NCBI GenBank assembly: GCA_050247075.1
Contig: JBFWUW010000024.1
Location: 25,098 to 89,097 of the forward strand
Source: JBFWUW01 sp050247075
Lineage (GTDB): Bacteria > Planctomycetota > Planctomycetia > Pirellulales > JBFWUW01
DNA: 64,000 nt
Reading direction: 5' to 3'
Both the position numbers and the translations under genes were made by a program. The stretch's first letter is position 1. The number at the start of each line of letters is the position of its first letter. Positions 41,823 through 51,437 of this stretch are shown here, one piece after another. The notes beneath the pieces were generated by a model. It was not told the origin of the DNA. It searched no databases and saw only the letters and a list, made by a program, of their open reading frames with translations.

Positions 41823-41944
41823 TACCTGCACCACACCCCCGTGGTGGAACAGGTAACGCGGCTACCCGGACCAAAAGTCCCACGATTTCACGGAGATATA
41901 CCCACTTTGTTACCTGCACCACTCCGTGAAATGGTGCGGGTAAC
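41823..41944. repeat. Hairpin unit B of a local duplication
   Basis: Left hairpin 41823-41855: TACCTG-CACCAC pairs with GTGGTG-(GAA bulge)-CAGGTA. Right hairpin 41911-41942 mirrors that of unit A with one extra mismatch. Spacer lengths match unit A. Confidence 0.75.
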
Positions 41945-42037
41945 GTGGAACAGGAAGCGTTCAAGCTTACCGCCGCCACTGCCAGGGCGATGGCATCACC
42001 TTTGACCATCCCAATTTCAATCAGCCGCCTAACAGCC

Positions 42038-43396
42038 CTACACCAGTTCCTCAATCGGCGAGCCGTGGTCGAGGATGGGTTGCGGGCGGCCGGCGAAGTC
42101 GTTGAAGGATTGCTGGTGGTCGATGCCCAGGTGTTGGTAGATGGTGGCCAGCAGGTCTTGCGGCGTCAGCGGGCGCTGGGTGGGGTACTCGGCCTTGGAG
42201 TTGGTTGCGCCGATCACCTGGCCCATCCGCCAGCCGCCGCCAGAGACCAGCACCGACATCGACTGCGGCCAATGGTCGCGGCCCTGCAGGCCCGACGCGT
42301 TGGAAAGGCGCGGCGAGCGGCCAAATTCTCCCATCGCCACCACCAGAATCCGCCGGTCTTGCCCGCGAGCGAAGATGTCTTCAATCAGCGCGGACAAGGC
42401 CGGGTCCATGTCGTTCGCCCGGTATTGCATGGCGGGGCCCAGGTCCCAATCGTAGGCGGGTATGACATGGTCGTCCCAGCTAAAATAGCGGCTCAGTCCG
42501 GCCTTGGGGGCCAGGGCGTCGATGGTGATCAGGCCCACGCCCGACTCGGCCAAACGCCGGGCCAACAGGCAGCTTTGTCCCCACAGCGTCCGTCCGTAGC
42601 GGTCGCGCAGTTGGGGCGGTTCGCGCTCAAGGTCGAAGGCTTCGGCCACTTTGGGGCTGTTCAGCAAGTCAAACGCCTGCCCGTGGAACTGGTCGAGCCC
42701 GTCCAAGGCACCGCCCGCCTCGGCCCCGCGGCGGAAGCGGTCGAACTGCTGCCGCAAATGACGACGGTCCTCCAACCGCGAGCCGTTCAACCCGGCGCCC
42801 ATCGTAAGGTTGGCGGGCCGAAAGTTCTCCACCGAAGGATCGCCCGTCTCAAACGCCGTATGGCTGACGCCCAGGTAGGTTGGCCGGGTCATGAAGGGCT
42901 TGGTCGGAATCCCCACGTAGCCCGGCATGCCATCGGCACCGATGCCGCGCAGCCGGCTGGTGACCATGCCGATATCGGGGTGGGTCGATGTCGCGGTGGA
43001 AGTGGGATCGGGCCGGGCGGGCGTTTTGCCGGTGAGCATCTCGATGGAGCCATCGTTGTGCGACGCCATTTCGTGCCGCACCGAGCGGATAACGCTGTAT
43101 TTGTCGGCCATGCCCGCCAGCCGCGGAAAAATCTCGCAAATGTCCAAACCTGGCACCTTGGTGGCGATCGGCCGAAACGGCCCGCGGTACTCGCTGGGGG
43201 CATTGGGCTTGGGGTCGAAGGTTTCTAGCTGGCTTGGCCCGCCCCACATCCAAAACAAGATGACCGAGGTATCGCTGTTTAGTCCCGCCGAACGGGCCGC
43301 CGCCAATTGCGGCAAGCTGAGGCCACCCAAGGCCAGCGTGCCGGCCCGCAGAAATTCCCGACGGCCGACCGGCCCGCGGCAAAACGTAACAGGCAT
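42038..43396 (-). CDS. DUF1501 domain-containing protein (third copy)
   Basis: 452 residues with a Tat-like leader (VGRREFLRAGTLALGGLSLPQLAAAR). ILFWMWGGPSQLETFDPKPNAPSEYRGPFRPIAT, CEIFPRLAGMADKYSVIRSVRHEMASHN, VGLITIDALAPKAG, and VVAMGEFGRSPRLS..GLQGRDHWPQSMSVL are family blocks. The start at 43396 has AAGG upstream; the 878-codon frame to 44674 runs antisense to the site-2 protease and is rejected. No PSD1 partner adjacent. It converges on the WD40-kinase side of the repeat region. Confidence 0.93.
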   Translation of the reverse strand: MPVTFCRGPVGRREFLRAGTLALGGLSLPQLAAARSAGLNSDTSVILFWMWGGPSQLETFDPKPNAPSEYRGPFRPIATKVPGLDICEIFPRLAGMADKYSVIRSVRHEMASHNDGSIEMLTGKTPARPDPTSTATSTHPDIGMVTSRLRGIGADGMPGYVGIPTKPFMTRPTYLGVSHTAFETGDPSVENFRPANLTMGAGLNGSRLEDRRHLRQQFDRFRRGAEAGGALDGLDQFHGQAFDLLNSPKVAEAFDLEREPPQLRDRYGRTLWGQSCLLARRLAESGVGLITIDALAPKAGLSRYFSWDDHVIPAYDWDLGPAMQYRANDMDPALSALIEDIFARGQDRRILVVAMGEFGRSPRLSNASGLQGRDHWPQSMSVLVSGGGWRMGQVIGATNSKAEYPTQRPLTPQDLLATIYQHLGIDHQQSFNDFAGRPQPILDHGSPIEELV

Positions 43397-43594
43397 GGGG
43401 AACCTTTCGTGGAATACCGGGCGGTAGTCGTATCGGCTAGCGTTGATGAATTGTAGTCGATGCCTTCCGGACCGTCGAGCATGGCGCCGATGCATGGCAT
43501 GGGCCTCGCATTGCACGATCCGCCGATGTGGGCGAAGATACGATGAGGAGCCGCCTACCGGAGTGAACGAAACGACGACGGCCAGCGAGAATTC

Positions 43595-44539
43595 ATGGAC
43601 CAGCAAGACTTTAACCGCGACGGCACGGACGACCACCCACCTTCGCGGATCGACGTAATGGTACCGCCAGAACCGCCGCCACCTCCCCCGTCCGAGCGCG
43701 GGCGGCGGGTGTTGATGCCGGCCGTGTTGTACCTGTTGACGATCGGCAGCACGTTTTGGTGCGGGTACTCTAGCGGGCGTTTCACCGATGCGGCGGGGAA
43801 CGTCCATTCGGCCCTGGAGCAAGGCTTGTATTATTGCGTGGGCCTTATGGCCATCTTGACGGCTCATGAGCTGGGGCATTTTTTTCAGGCCGTAAGGTAT
43901 GGCGTACCGGCCAGCTTGCCCTACTTTTTGCCCATGCCCGGCATCAGCCCGATTGGCACCATGGGGGCCGTGATTGCCATGCGGCCCCACTCCGGCGACC
44001 GCAAATCGCTCTTCGATATTGGCATTTCCGGCCCTATTGCGGGGCTGATCCCGGCCTTGGCTTGCTCGGTATGGGGCGTTCAGCAATCGGCGGTGGTTAA
44101 TATGGCCCAACTGCCGGGGGCCAGTTCGTTGGGAGAACCATTGGTCTTCAAGTGGCTGGTGCTGTGGCTGAAAGGCCCGCTGCCGGAAGGCCACGATATC
44201 ATCCTGCATCCGGTGGCCTTTGCCGGGTGGGTGGGGCTGTTGATCACATCGCTGAACCTGTGGCCGATTGGCCAGCTCGACGGCGGCCACATTTTGTATA
44301 CCTTGCTGCGGCGGCACGCCAAACCGGTGGCCACGCTGTTCTTGTTGGGGGCGATTGTCGCCATTGCCTTTGGCTATCCCACTTGGTCGGCCTTTGTGAT
44401 TCTGCTCTGCCTGATGGGACCGGAACACCCGCCGACAGCCGACGACTCTGTGCCGCTGGGCTGGCCGCGCATCATCCTGGGCTGGCTGATGCTGGCGTTT
44501 CTGCCGATTGGGTTTACGCCGTCGCCATTTCAGTTTTAG
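43595..44539 (+). CDS. Site-2 protease family (M50) membrane metalloprotease
   Basis: 314 residues. Proline-rich cytoplasmic start (PPEPPPPPPSERG), about six membrane helices, zinc motif HELGH (H91, E92, H95) in a membrane segment, and the third ligand region NLWPIGQLDGGH with D229. PMPGISPIGTMGAVI fits the EGY/S2P-like bacterial subgroup. These enzymes cut substrates inside the membrane, including anti-sigma factors. Its substrate here is not known; the FecR-like membrane protein at 22.9 kb is a speculative candidate. The SDR gene follows after a REP copy with 35 bp between. Confidence 0.9.
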   Translation: MDQQDFNRDGTDDHPPSRIDVMVPPEPPPPPPSERGRRVLMPAVLYLLTIGSTFWCGYSSGRFTDAAGNVHSALEQGLYYCVGLMAILTAHELGHFFQAVRYGVPASLPYFLPMPGISPIGTMGAVIAMRPHSGDRKSLFDIGISGPIAGLIPALACSVWGVQQSAVVNMAQLPGASSLGEPLVFKWLVLWLKGPLPEGHDIILHPVAFAGWVGLLITSLNLWPIGQLDGGHILYTLLRRHAKPVATLFLLGAIVAIAFGYPTWSAFVILLCLMGPEHPPTADDSVPLGWPRIILGWLMLAFLPIGFTPSPFQF

Positions 44540-44541
44540 TT

Positions 44542-44566
44542 TGTAGGAGGCGATTCCATCGCCGAT
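44542..44566 (+). repeat. REP-like element, type A
   Basis: Perfect type A copy, starting three bases after the protease stop and ending 8 bp before the next start codon. Its GGAGG could act as a distant SD-like sequence but is too far (about 24 bases) to be the normal site. Confidence 0.9.
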
Positions 44567-44574
44567 TAAACCGC

Positions 44575-45369
44575 ATGGCACGCCGCAACATTGCCAACAT
44601 CCGCGTGCTGGTAACGGGGGCGTCGGGCGGAATCGGCCGCGAGATCGCCCTGGAACTGGCCCGGCAAGGGGCAAACCTGGTGCTGGTGGCGCGTCGCGAA
44701 GAGCCGTTGAAATCCTTGGCTGACGAGATCACCCAAATAGGCCGCCAGGCTCACGTCGTGGTTGGCGACATCACCCTGCCGGACGTGCGCCAGGCCAGTC
44801 TGGATTGCGCACAAGAATCCCTGGGGGGGCTGGATATCTTGGTCAACAATGCCGGCGTGGGAGCACTGGGACCGTTTGCCGAGGCGGGCGAGGAACGCTT
44901 GCGGCGGATTATGGAGGTCAACTTTTTTACCCTGGCCGAAATGACCCGCGCGGCGATACCCCTGCTGAAGGCCGGCAACCGGCCGATGGTGGTGCAGATT
45001 GGTTCCATCTTGGGGCACCGGGCCTTGCCGCGGTCGAGCGAGTATTGCGCCAGCAAGTTTGCCGTGCGCGGCCTGGCCGAGTCGCTGCGGGCCGAACTAG
45101 CCCCGCTGGGAATTGACGTGCTGCTGGTCAGCCCAGCCACCACCGAGACGGAATTTACCGAGAATCTGCTGGAACGCCGCGGCCCGCCCGCCTTCCGCGC
45201 CGCCCGCGGCACCCCGGCCGCGGTCGTGGCCCGCCGTACCGCAGCTGCCATCCGCCGCGGCCGTCATGAACTCTTCCCCGACCTGCGTTCAAGGTTCATC
45301 CACTGCGCAAACCGGTTGCTGCCAGGGCTGATGGAATGGTGGATTATGCGTGGGGAGAGAAGGCGATAA
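44575..45369 (+). CDS. SDR family oxidoreductase (DltE/YohN-like)
   Basis: 264 residues. VLVTGASGGIGREIALELARQGANLVLVARR, NNAGVGALGPF, IGSILGHRALPRSSEYCASKFAVRGLAESLRAEL (YxxxK with Ser). C-terminal SPATTETEFTENL..RRGRHELFPD matches SDR members acting on fatty or keto substrates. ATG 44575 is preferred although no ribosome-binding site is visible. Its stop lies 12 bp from that of the convergent WD40 gene. Confidence 0.88.
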   Translation: MARRNIANIRVLVTGASGGIGREIALELARQGANLVLVARREEPLKSLADEITQIGRQAHVVVGDITLPDVRQASLDCAQESLGGLDILVNNAGVGALGPFAEAGEERLRRIMEVNFFTLAEMTRAAIPLLKAGNRPMVVQIGSILGHRALPRSSEYCASKFAVRGLAESLRAELAPLGIDVLLVSPATTETEFTENLLERRGPPAFRAARGTPAAVVARRTAAAIRRGRHELFPDLRSRFIHCANRLLPGLMEWWIMRGERRR

Positions 45370-45381
45370 AGGCCAGCCGGA

Positions 45382-48300
45382 CTACTGTGCCCCAGCCGGC
45401 AGATCAATCAAGAACACCTTGGCGTCGTTGGTAGCCACGGCGACTTGTTTGCCATCGGGCGAGTAGGCCACCGAATAGCCAGCTTTGACGGGCAGCTTTT
45501 CCGCGTGCAGTTGGCCGTTGCTGGCGGCGTCCCAGATCATCAGGTTACCGGCATAGCCTATAGTGGCAATGCGCGTGCCGGCCGGGTTGTAGGTGGCCCG
45601 GTAGATGTGGTCGCTGTGGCCCGTGGCGGTGACGGCGGGCTTGTCCTCGGCGGCGTTCCAAACTTGCCACGCCTTGGACAGGCCGGCGGCCAAGAACTTG
45701 CTGCCGTCGGGTGAGTACTCCACGCTGTACAGGCCGTCGGTGATGTCTTCCTTGAGTTCCTTGACCTGGGCACCGTTGACCGGGCTCCACAGGCGGATGG
45801 TCTTGTCGCCGCTGCAACTGATAAGCTGGTCTTGGGTGGGGTGGAACATTACGCCATAGACTGGGCCGGTGTGGCCGGCGCAGTTGGCGTAGTTTTTGGC
45901 GTCGATGGTGGTCCACAGCTTGATGGACTTGTCGGCACTGGCCGAGGCCAACCGCGTACCATCGGGGCTGAACGAAAGGGAATAGATGTGCGACGTATGG
46001 CCCGGCAGATTGAATCGCGGATCGCGCGTGGCGGCCACCCAGCGGCGGGCCGTGCCATCCAGGCTGGCGGTAAACAGCGTGCGGTTATCGGCGGCCAGGG
46101 CCAGGCCCGTCACCGCGGCCGTATGGCCCGTCGATTCTTGCACCGACTCCAGCACGAACTTGCCTTGCTCTTGCACCAAGGCAAAGTTGCGGATCGTGTT
46201 GTCGGCCGAGGCGGCGATCACCTTCTTGCCTTCGTTATCGACCACCACCGCCGTGATCGGCGTGGGGACTTCCACCTGCGACACAATCTGGGCACTGCCG
46301 ACATTCCACAGCCGCAGTTGCTTGTCGTCGCCGCCACCCGCCAAGAACTGCCCATTGCCGCTGCGGGCCAGGGCCTTGACCGGGCCGTCGGCCCCTTCAA
46401 ACTTGCGGGCCTGGGCCAGGTCGGCCAGATTCGAGACGGCCACCAGGCCGTCGTCGCCGCAAGAAAAGATGCTGTTGCCGTCGGGCGAGAGGGTGATCTG
46501 GTTGATCTTGCCGACGTGGGCCTGTTTAGAACGCAACCCCGCTGGAGTCCAAACGCGGGCCGAATTATCGGCGCTGCCGCTGGCGACCATCAGCCCATCC
46601 GCGCTGAAGGCCACGCTGGTGACGGGGGCGGTATGTCCGGCGAATTGCTCCAAGATGGTTCCGGCGGCAACCTCGATCAGCCGCACCAGGTTGTCGTCGG
46701 CGGCCACCGCAAGGCGCTTGCTGTCATTGGAAAAGCTCACACCGCGTGCAGCGGCGGGCAGCGTCATGTCTGCCTTGGCCATGCCGTCGGCAAAGTTCCA
46801 CAGGCGAACGTGCATATCCGCGCCGGCCGCGGCAACCGTGTTGTTGTCGGGGCTGATAGTGACATCGTTGACGGCGGCAGCGGAACCGTCAAAAGTCCGC
46901 TCTTGCTTGATATCGGCCGGATTGCCAATGTTCCACAACCGCACGGTCTTGTCGGCACCGCCGGAAATAATGTGTGCCGCACCTCCGTGATAAGCCACCG
47001 CTGCCACGGCTCCTTCGTGCCCCTTGATGGCGGCCACAATGGCCACCGGTGCCACCCGCAGGTGCCCGTCCTCGGCGGCAATGGCCGCGCTCTTACCGTC
47101 GTTGGCCAGGGCCACGCCGGTCGAGGCCGCTGGTTGAGTGAAGCGTTGCAGCTCGGCGCCGTCGGCCACGTTCCAAAGGCGGACGATCTTGTCGGCCCCA
47201 GACGTAATGATCCGCAATCCGTCGGCACTAAAGGCCACGGCGTTGGCCGCGCCAGTGTGGCCAGCCAGCACAATGCCCGCCGCGCCGTCGGCCGTTTTGT
47301 AGAGGCGGATTTTGCCATCGGCACCCGCCGCGGCCGCCCGTTGGCCGTCACGCGACAAGGCGATAGCCGTTACGCCCGCTCCCGTATCGACGGAGCGAAC
47401 CGCCGTGCCGTCGTCCGACTTCCAAAAGCGGACCGTGTTGTCGCCGGATGAGACAAGTTGCGAACCGTCGGGCAGCCAGGCCAGGCCGGTGATTGGGCCG
47501 GCGTGCCCGGGAATATCGCGCACCGCCGCACCGTCGGCGGCATTCCAGATCTTGATGAGGTTGTCGGCCCCGCCGCCAGCGATTTGTGCGCCATTGGGGC
47601 TGATGGCCACGGCCTTGACGGCTGCGGCGTGCCCTTCAATGGCCTTCACCAACGCGCCGTCGCCGACATTGAACAGGCGGATTTTTTTGTCCTCGCTACC
47701 GGTGGCAAGCTGAGCGTTGTTGGCGCTAAAGGCCGCGCTCCAGACCTGGCCATCGTGCCCGCCGATGGCGCGGACTTCGCCGCTATCAGTGGTCCGCAGC
47801 AGCTTGACGGTCTTGTCGTCGCCGGCGGCTGCCCAAAGATTGCCATCGAGCGAGGCGGCCAAGGCCCGCGTGGGGGCAGCGTTGGCCACGGTGTCGCGCG
47901 AGGGAGCAATCGGCAGTTGCCACAAGCGGATAATTCCATCTTCGCCGGCGGTGGCCAGTTGTTGATTGTTGGGATGATAAGCGAGGTCGCGGACGGGACC
48001 GGCGTGCGTTTCGATCTGGGATACCGGCGCGCCGTCGGCGGTGCTGAAGAACTGCACAAGCCCCTGCGCGTTGCCGCTGGCCAAAGCGGCGTTGTCGCGG
48101 CTGACGGTCAGACTGTGGACTGGAACCGCACCCGCGTTGATGGCCCGGATCAACGCGCCATCGGCCGTGTTGTGGATGCGGATCTGTCCATCGGCGGCGG
48201 CCGCCGCCAGCCAGGCTTTGTCGTTGGAAAGCGCCACGGCCTGCACGGGCATGGGCGAACCGGCCGCCAGCCTAGGGGCGATAGGGGGCCAGTTCAGCAC

Positions 48301-48978
48301 GCGCAGCACGCCATCGGCGGCCGCCGTGATGATGGTTTTATTGTCGGGATGAACGGCCAGGCTGGTGATGGCGGGGTACGAAACAGCGCCCTGCGCGGCT
48401 CCATCGGCAAAGTTCCAACCGAACAAACTGCCATCGGCTCCGGCGGCCAGAGCAACAGCGGCGTTGGGCGACAGGGCCACGGCCGAGATTTCGCCTGTCG
48501 CGCCGGCCAAATCACGGACGTGGGCTCCGGTGGTGGCATCCCAAATCCGTACCGCCTTCGCCTTATCACCACTGAGCAGGAATTTGCCATCCACCGATAA
48601 CGCCAGGGCGGTCATTTCGCCAGGTGGCCCGGTCAGTTGCGCGACAGGGCCGCTGAGGGGGAAATCGTACAGCTTGACGTTGTTGTCCAAACCGCCAGAC
48701 GCCAACTGGGTGCCATCCTTTGAGATGGCCACGCACAGCACCAAATTCTGATGGTCGGTGATCGTGCGCAGCAGCTTGTGGCTAGCCCGGTCCCAAATTC
48801 GCACGGTCTTGTCAAAACCGCCTGTAACGATCGACTTGCCGTCGGGCGAGAATGCCACGCAATAGACTGGCTCAGTGTGCCCTTCCAGATAGGCAATTTG
48901 GGCTTGGGCCGATTGCAGGTTCAAGGCAGTCAAGAACAGCGAGCAGCATGCCAGGCAGCGGCGAAGAATCGCTTTCAT
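45382..48978 (-). CDS. Secreted WD40 repeat protein (1198 aa)
   Basis: Signal peptide (MKAILRRCLACCSLFLTALNLQSAQA), then WD40-type repeats to the end. The first is unambiguous (LEGHTEPVYCVAFSPDGKSIVTGGFDKTVRIWD). Repeats of about 40 residues fill the remaining 1170 residues, so roughly 28 would fit, enough for four seven-bladed propellers. Many blades are Ala/Asp-rich (AADGAAV, DNAARVWTPAG) and carry SxDxxxRLW. No catalytic domain. ATG 48978 with AAGG upstream; the extension to 49197 is ignored. Planctomycetes use such proteins in the cell envelope, function unknown. Confidence 0.92.
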   Translation of the reverse strand: MKAILRRCLACCSLFLTALNLQSAQAQIAYLEGHTEPVYCVAFSPDGKSIVTGGFDKTVRIWDRASHKLLRTITDHQNLVLCVAISKDGTQLASGGLDNNVKLYDFPLSGPVAQLTGPPGEMTALALSVDGKFLLSGDKAKAVRIWDATTGAHVRDLAGATGEISAVALSPNAAVALAAGADGSLFGWNFADGAAQGAVSYPAITSLAVHPDNKTIITAAADGVLRVLNWPPIAPRLAAGSPMPVQAVALSNDKAWLAAAAADGQIRIHNTADGALIRAINAGAVPVHSLTVSRDNAALASGNAQGLVQFFSTADGAPVSQIETHAGPVRDLAYHPNNQQLATAGEDGIIRLWQLPIAPSRDTVANAAPTRALAASLDGNLWAAAGDDKTVKLLRTTDSGEVRAIGGHDGQVWSAAFSANNAQLATGSEDKKIRLFNVGDGALVKAIEGHAAAVKAVAISPNGAQIAGGGADNLIKIWNAADGAAVRDIPGHAGPITGLAWLPDGSQLVSSGDNTVRFWKSDDGTAVRSVDTGAGVTAIALSRDGQRAAAAGADGKIRLYKTADGAAGIVLAGHTGAANAVAFSADGLRIITSGADKIVRLWNVADGAELQRFTQPAASTGVALANDGKSAAIAAEDGHLRVAPVAIVAAIKGHEGAVAAVAYHGGAAHIISGGADKTVRLWNIGNPADIKQERTFDGSAAAVNDVTISPDNNTVAAAGADMHVRLWNFADGMAKADMTLPAAARGVSFSNDSKRLAVAADDNLVRLIEVAAGTILEQFAGHTAPVTSVAFSADGLMVASGSADNSARVWTPAGLRSKQAHVGKINQITLSPDGNSIFSCGDDGLVAVSNLADLAQARKFEGADGPVKALARSGNGQFLAGGGDDKQLRLWNVGSAQIVSQVEVPTPITAVVVDNEGKKVIAASADNTIRNFALVQEQGKFVLESVQESTGHTAAVTGLALAADNRTLFTASLDGTARRWVAATRDPRFNLPGHTSHIYSLSFSPDGTRLASASADKSIKLWTTIDAKNYANCAGHTGPVYGVMFHPTQDQLISCSGDKTIRLWSPVNGAQVKELKEDITDGLYSVEYSPDGSKFLAAGLSKAWQVWNAAEDKPAVTATGHSDHIYRATYNPAGTRIATIGYAGNLMIWDAASNGQLHAEKLPVKAGYSVAYSPDGKQVAVATNDAKVFLIDLPAGAQ

Positions 48979-49316
48979 GTCGCGCACCTTTGAAGAAAGG
49001 ATGAAGGCGGAAGAATGAAGAACCAGGGCGGGGGCGTCGGGGGGGTGTGGCGGCACGGCCGGGATTGGGGAGGCCGCAATGCCTCCGATTCGTGCAGCGT
49101 TATGGTAACGCATGCGCCCTTGCGGGGCAAAAGGGTTCGGTGACGCGGCGCACCGGGACGCGGCCCTTGTGAAGCGGGGCCAGCCGCCTAGAATCATGCT
49201 GACGTTCTATGTTTTAACAGAGTCCAGGAGGAGATCGTGGGCTTGCGAAGGTGATTCGACCGAGCGGCCATTGGCCGCTGGCTGTTGAAATGGCCGCCGG
49301 CAAGCGATTGTGACTG
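48979..49316. other. Divergent intergenic (WD40 protein / APC permease)
   Basis: 338 bp with the upstream regions of both genes. Purine-rich AAAGGATGAAGGCGGAAGAATG (split: starts at 48998) and G-rich tracts near 49040-49075 are notable. No confident promoter or repeat family member. Confidence 0.45.
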
Positions 49317-51416
49317 ATGAGCGAACCAAATAACGACGACTCAAAAGGGCACTCGGCTGATGACGGTCCCTCGGCGCGGATACCCGCGGGTCAATCAAAC
49401 GCTGCGCATGCCGGCGGCACGGCCGGGGCACCGCCAATTGTTCATGCTCATCAGAGTTATTGGCTGCTGATCATGTGCCTGACGGGCGTCGATTACTTCA
49501 GCACGCTGGGGTATCAGCCGTCGATTGCCTTCAACGCGGCGGGCGTGTTAGCGCCGTTGGCCACCGTGCTGTTGGTACTACTAACATTGTTTGGTGCGCT
49601 GCCAGTCTATTGCTACGTCTGCTCCAAGTCGCCGCATGGGCAAGGTTCGATCGCCATGCTGGAGCGGCTGGTGCATGGCTGGACCGGCAAGGCCCTGGTG
49701 CTGTTTTTGCTGGGCTTTGCCGCCACCGATTTTGTGATCACCAAGACGCTGAGCGCCGCCGACGCCGCCGAACACATGCTGCACAACCCGCTGTGGACGC
49801 AACACATGCCGCTATGGGTGCAAGACCTGGGCGAGCATCGCGAGCAGGTCCTGGTAACCATGTTTTTGCTGGTGGTGCTGGGGTTCAGCTTCTTACGCGG
49901 CTTTCGCGAGGTGATTGGGCTGGCCGCGGTGATTGTGGTGGTTTATCTGGTGCTCAACGTCATTGTCATCGGCAGCGGGCTGTATTATTTGGCGATGCAC
50001 GGCGACAAGTTTCAACTGTGGCTGCACAAGCTTCAAACCGGGGAATGGCACGTTGTGTCGCATATCGTCGAGGGGCACGACAAATGGGCCATGTTGGCGA
50101 TTTGCGTGCTGATCTTTCCCAAGCTAGCGCTGGGATTGAGCGGTTTTGAAACCGGTGTCGCCGTAATGCCGTTGATCCGCGGGCGGGCCGACGACGATCC
50201 GCACAATCCACGTGGCAGGATTCTCAACACGCAAAAGCTGTTGATAACAGCGGCCTTGATCATGTCCGTGATGTTGCTTGGCTCCTCGCTTGTGACATCC
50301 ACCTTGATTGACCCCATCGAACTCACCAAGGTGGAAGAACATGGTCCCACCGGCGAGGTCGGCGAGCCTGTAAAAGGAGGGAAGGCAGCCGACCGCGCGC
50401 TGGCTTTCTTGGCGCACGGCCAGGGCGATACGAAAATATCGCCGCTGTTTGGCGAGTTATTCGGCACGATTTACGACATAAGCACCGTATTGATCTTGAG
50501 CTTCGCGGGGGCCAGCGCCATGTCGGGCCTGCTGAATCTGGTGCCGCAGTATTTGCCGCGGTATGGCATGGCCCCGGAATGGACGCGGGCCGTACGGCCG
50601 CTGGTGCTGCTGTTTACCATTATCAACTTGTTCGTGACCTGGATTTTTGATGCCGATGTGGAAAAACAAGGGGGAGCCTACGCCACCGGCGTGTTGGTGC
50701 TAATGTCGAGCGCATGCGTGGCGACCGTCATTGGCCGCTGGCGCGAGGGGAGCGGAAAATGGTTCTTTCGCACGCCGTGGTTCACGTTGGTCATCATGCT
50801 GGTCTTTTTCTACACCACCGCCGCTAACATGGTGGAGCGGCCCGATGGCTTGAAGATCGCCAGTTGCTTTATTGCCGCGATCGTGGCCTCATCGTTTGGA
50901 TCGCGGCTGCAGCGCAGCAAGGAGCTGCGGTTCATGGGCTTTGAGTTCGCCGACCACCAGTCACACTTTCTGTGGGACAGTTTAAAGCACCTGGAGTTTC
51001 CGGTGCTGGTTCCTCACCGCCCTGGTGCCCGCGACTTGCGTGAGAAAGATGAGCATATCCGAGCGCGGCATCGGCTGGCTCCCGACGTGCCGATCGTCTT
51101 TATCGAGGCGGAAGTTGGCGATCCGAGCGAGTTTCAGCAGCAGCCCCTGTTGGAGGTCCACGAATCGGAAGGACGGTTCGTGATTGGGGTGACGCGGTGT
51201 GCCTCGATTGCGCATGTCATCGCCACGATTGCCTTGGAGCTGTCGAAAGTAGGCAAGCCGCCAGAGATACATTTTGGCTGGTCGAACGAAAGCCCCGTTG
51301 CCGCCAGCTTGAGCTTTTTGCTGCTAGGCGAGGGGAATGTTCCTTGGATGGTCCGCGAATTGATCCGCCGGCAAGAGGCCGACCCGGCGCGGCAACCGCA
51401 GGTTTTTATCGGTTAG
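49317..51416 (+). CDS. APC superfamily amino-acid permease-like protein
   Basis: 699 residues. A low-complexity cytoplasmic N-terminus (about 45 residues) precedes about 11-12 membrane helices. LTGVDYFSTLGYQPSIAFNAAGVLAPLATVLLVLLTLF resembles the APC first-helix motif. ILSFAGASAMSGLLNLVPQYLPRYGMAP and FTIINLFVTWIFDADVEKQGGAYATGVLVL follow. The last 170 residues are soluble (FADHQSHFLWDSLKHLEFPVLVPHRPG..). A potassium/amino acid permease (KUP- or APA-like) is plausible; the substrate is not known. Gene is 21 bp upstream of the Nit gene, suggesting co-transcription. Confidence 0.85.
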   Translation: MSEPNNDDSKGHSADDGPSARIPAGQSNAAHAGGTAGAPPIVHAHQSYWLLIMCLTGVDYFSTLGYQPSIAFNAAGVLAPLATVLLVLLTLFGALPVYCYVCSKSPHGQGSIAMLERLVHGWTGKALVLFLLGFAATDFVITKTLSAADAAEHMLHNPLWTQHMPLWVQDLGEHREQVLVTMFLLVVLGFSFLRGFREVIGLAAVIVVVYLVLNVIVIGSGLYYLAMHGDKFQLWLHKLQTGEWHVVSHIVEGHDKWAMLAICVLIFPKLALGLSGFETGVAVMPLIRGRADDDPHNPRGRILNTQKLLITAALIMSVMLLGSSLVTSTLIDPIELTKVEEHGPTGEVGEPVKGGKAADRALAFLAHGQGDTKISPLFGELFGTIYDISTVLILSFAGASAMSGLLNLVPQYLPRYGMAPEWTRAVRPLVLLFTIINLFVTWIFDADVEKQGGAYATGVLVLMSSACVATVIGRWREGSGKWFFRTPWFTLVIMLVFFYTTAANMVERPDGLKIASCFIAAIVASSFGSRLQRSKELRFMGFEFADHQSHFLWDSLKHLEFPVLVPHRPGARDLREKDEHIRARHRLAPDVPIVFIEAEVGDPSEFQQQPLLEVHESEGRFVIGVTRCASIAHVIATIALELSKVGKPPEIHFGWSNESPVAASLSFLLLGEGNVPWMVRELIRRQEADPARQPQVFIG

Positions 51417-51437
51417 GTCCAGCTTCAACGCATCGCC

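Larger units (their letters stand above)
41061..42037. other. 977-bp gene-free stretch rich in repeats
   Basis: Between the WD40 kinase and a convergent DUF1501 gene. It holds an orphan promoter (41229-41256), a type B REP (41539-41563), a duplicated hairpin unit (41581-41696, 41823-41944), and a 91-bp repeat (41704-41794). The longest frame, 225 codons on the minus strand, is a translation of repeat DNA and not a gene. Confidence 0.75.

Noticed and set aside
41581..41944. CRISPR array
   Set aside because: The repeated hairpins are two copies with unequal spacing, not regularly spaced direct repeats with spacers, and no cas gene is present.
41377..42054. 225-codon minus frame in the 41-kb repeat region
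   Set aside because: Built from the repeated hairpin units, with the same residues recurring (GVVQVT, CGAG); no conserved domain or start site.
42038..44674. 878-codon minus-strand frame around the third DUF1501 gene
   Set aside because: Only the part from 43396 down is a recognisable protein; the upstream part is antisense to the site-2 protease and has no family features.
45832..47451. 539-codon plus-strand frame opposite the WD40 protein
   Set aside because: Antisense artefact of a GC-rich repetitive gene; repetitive VRxR/GAGG composition, no domain.
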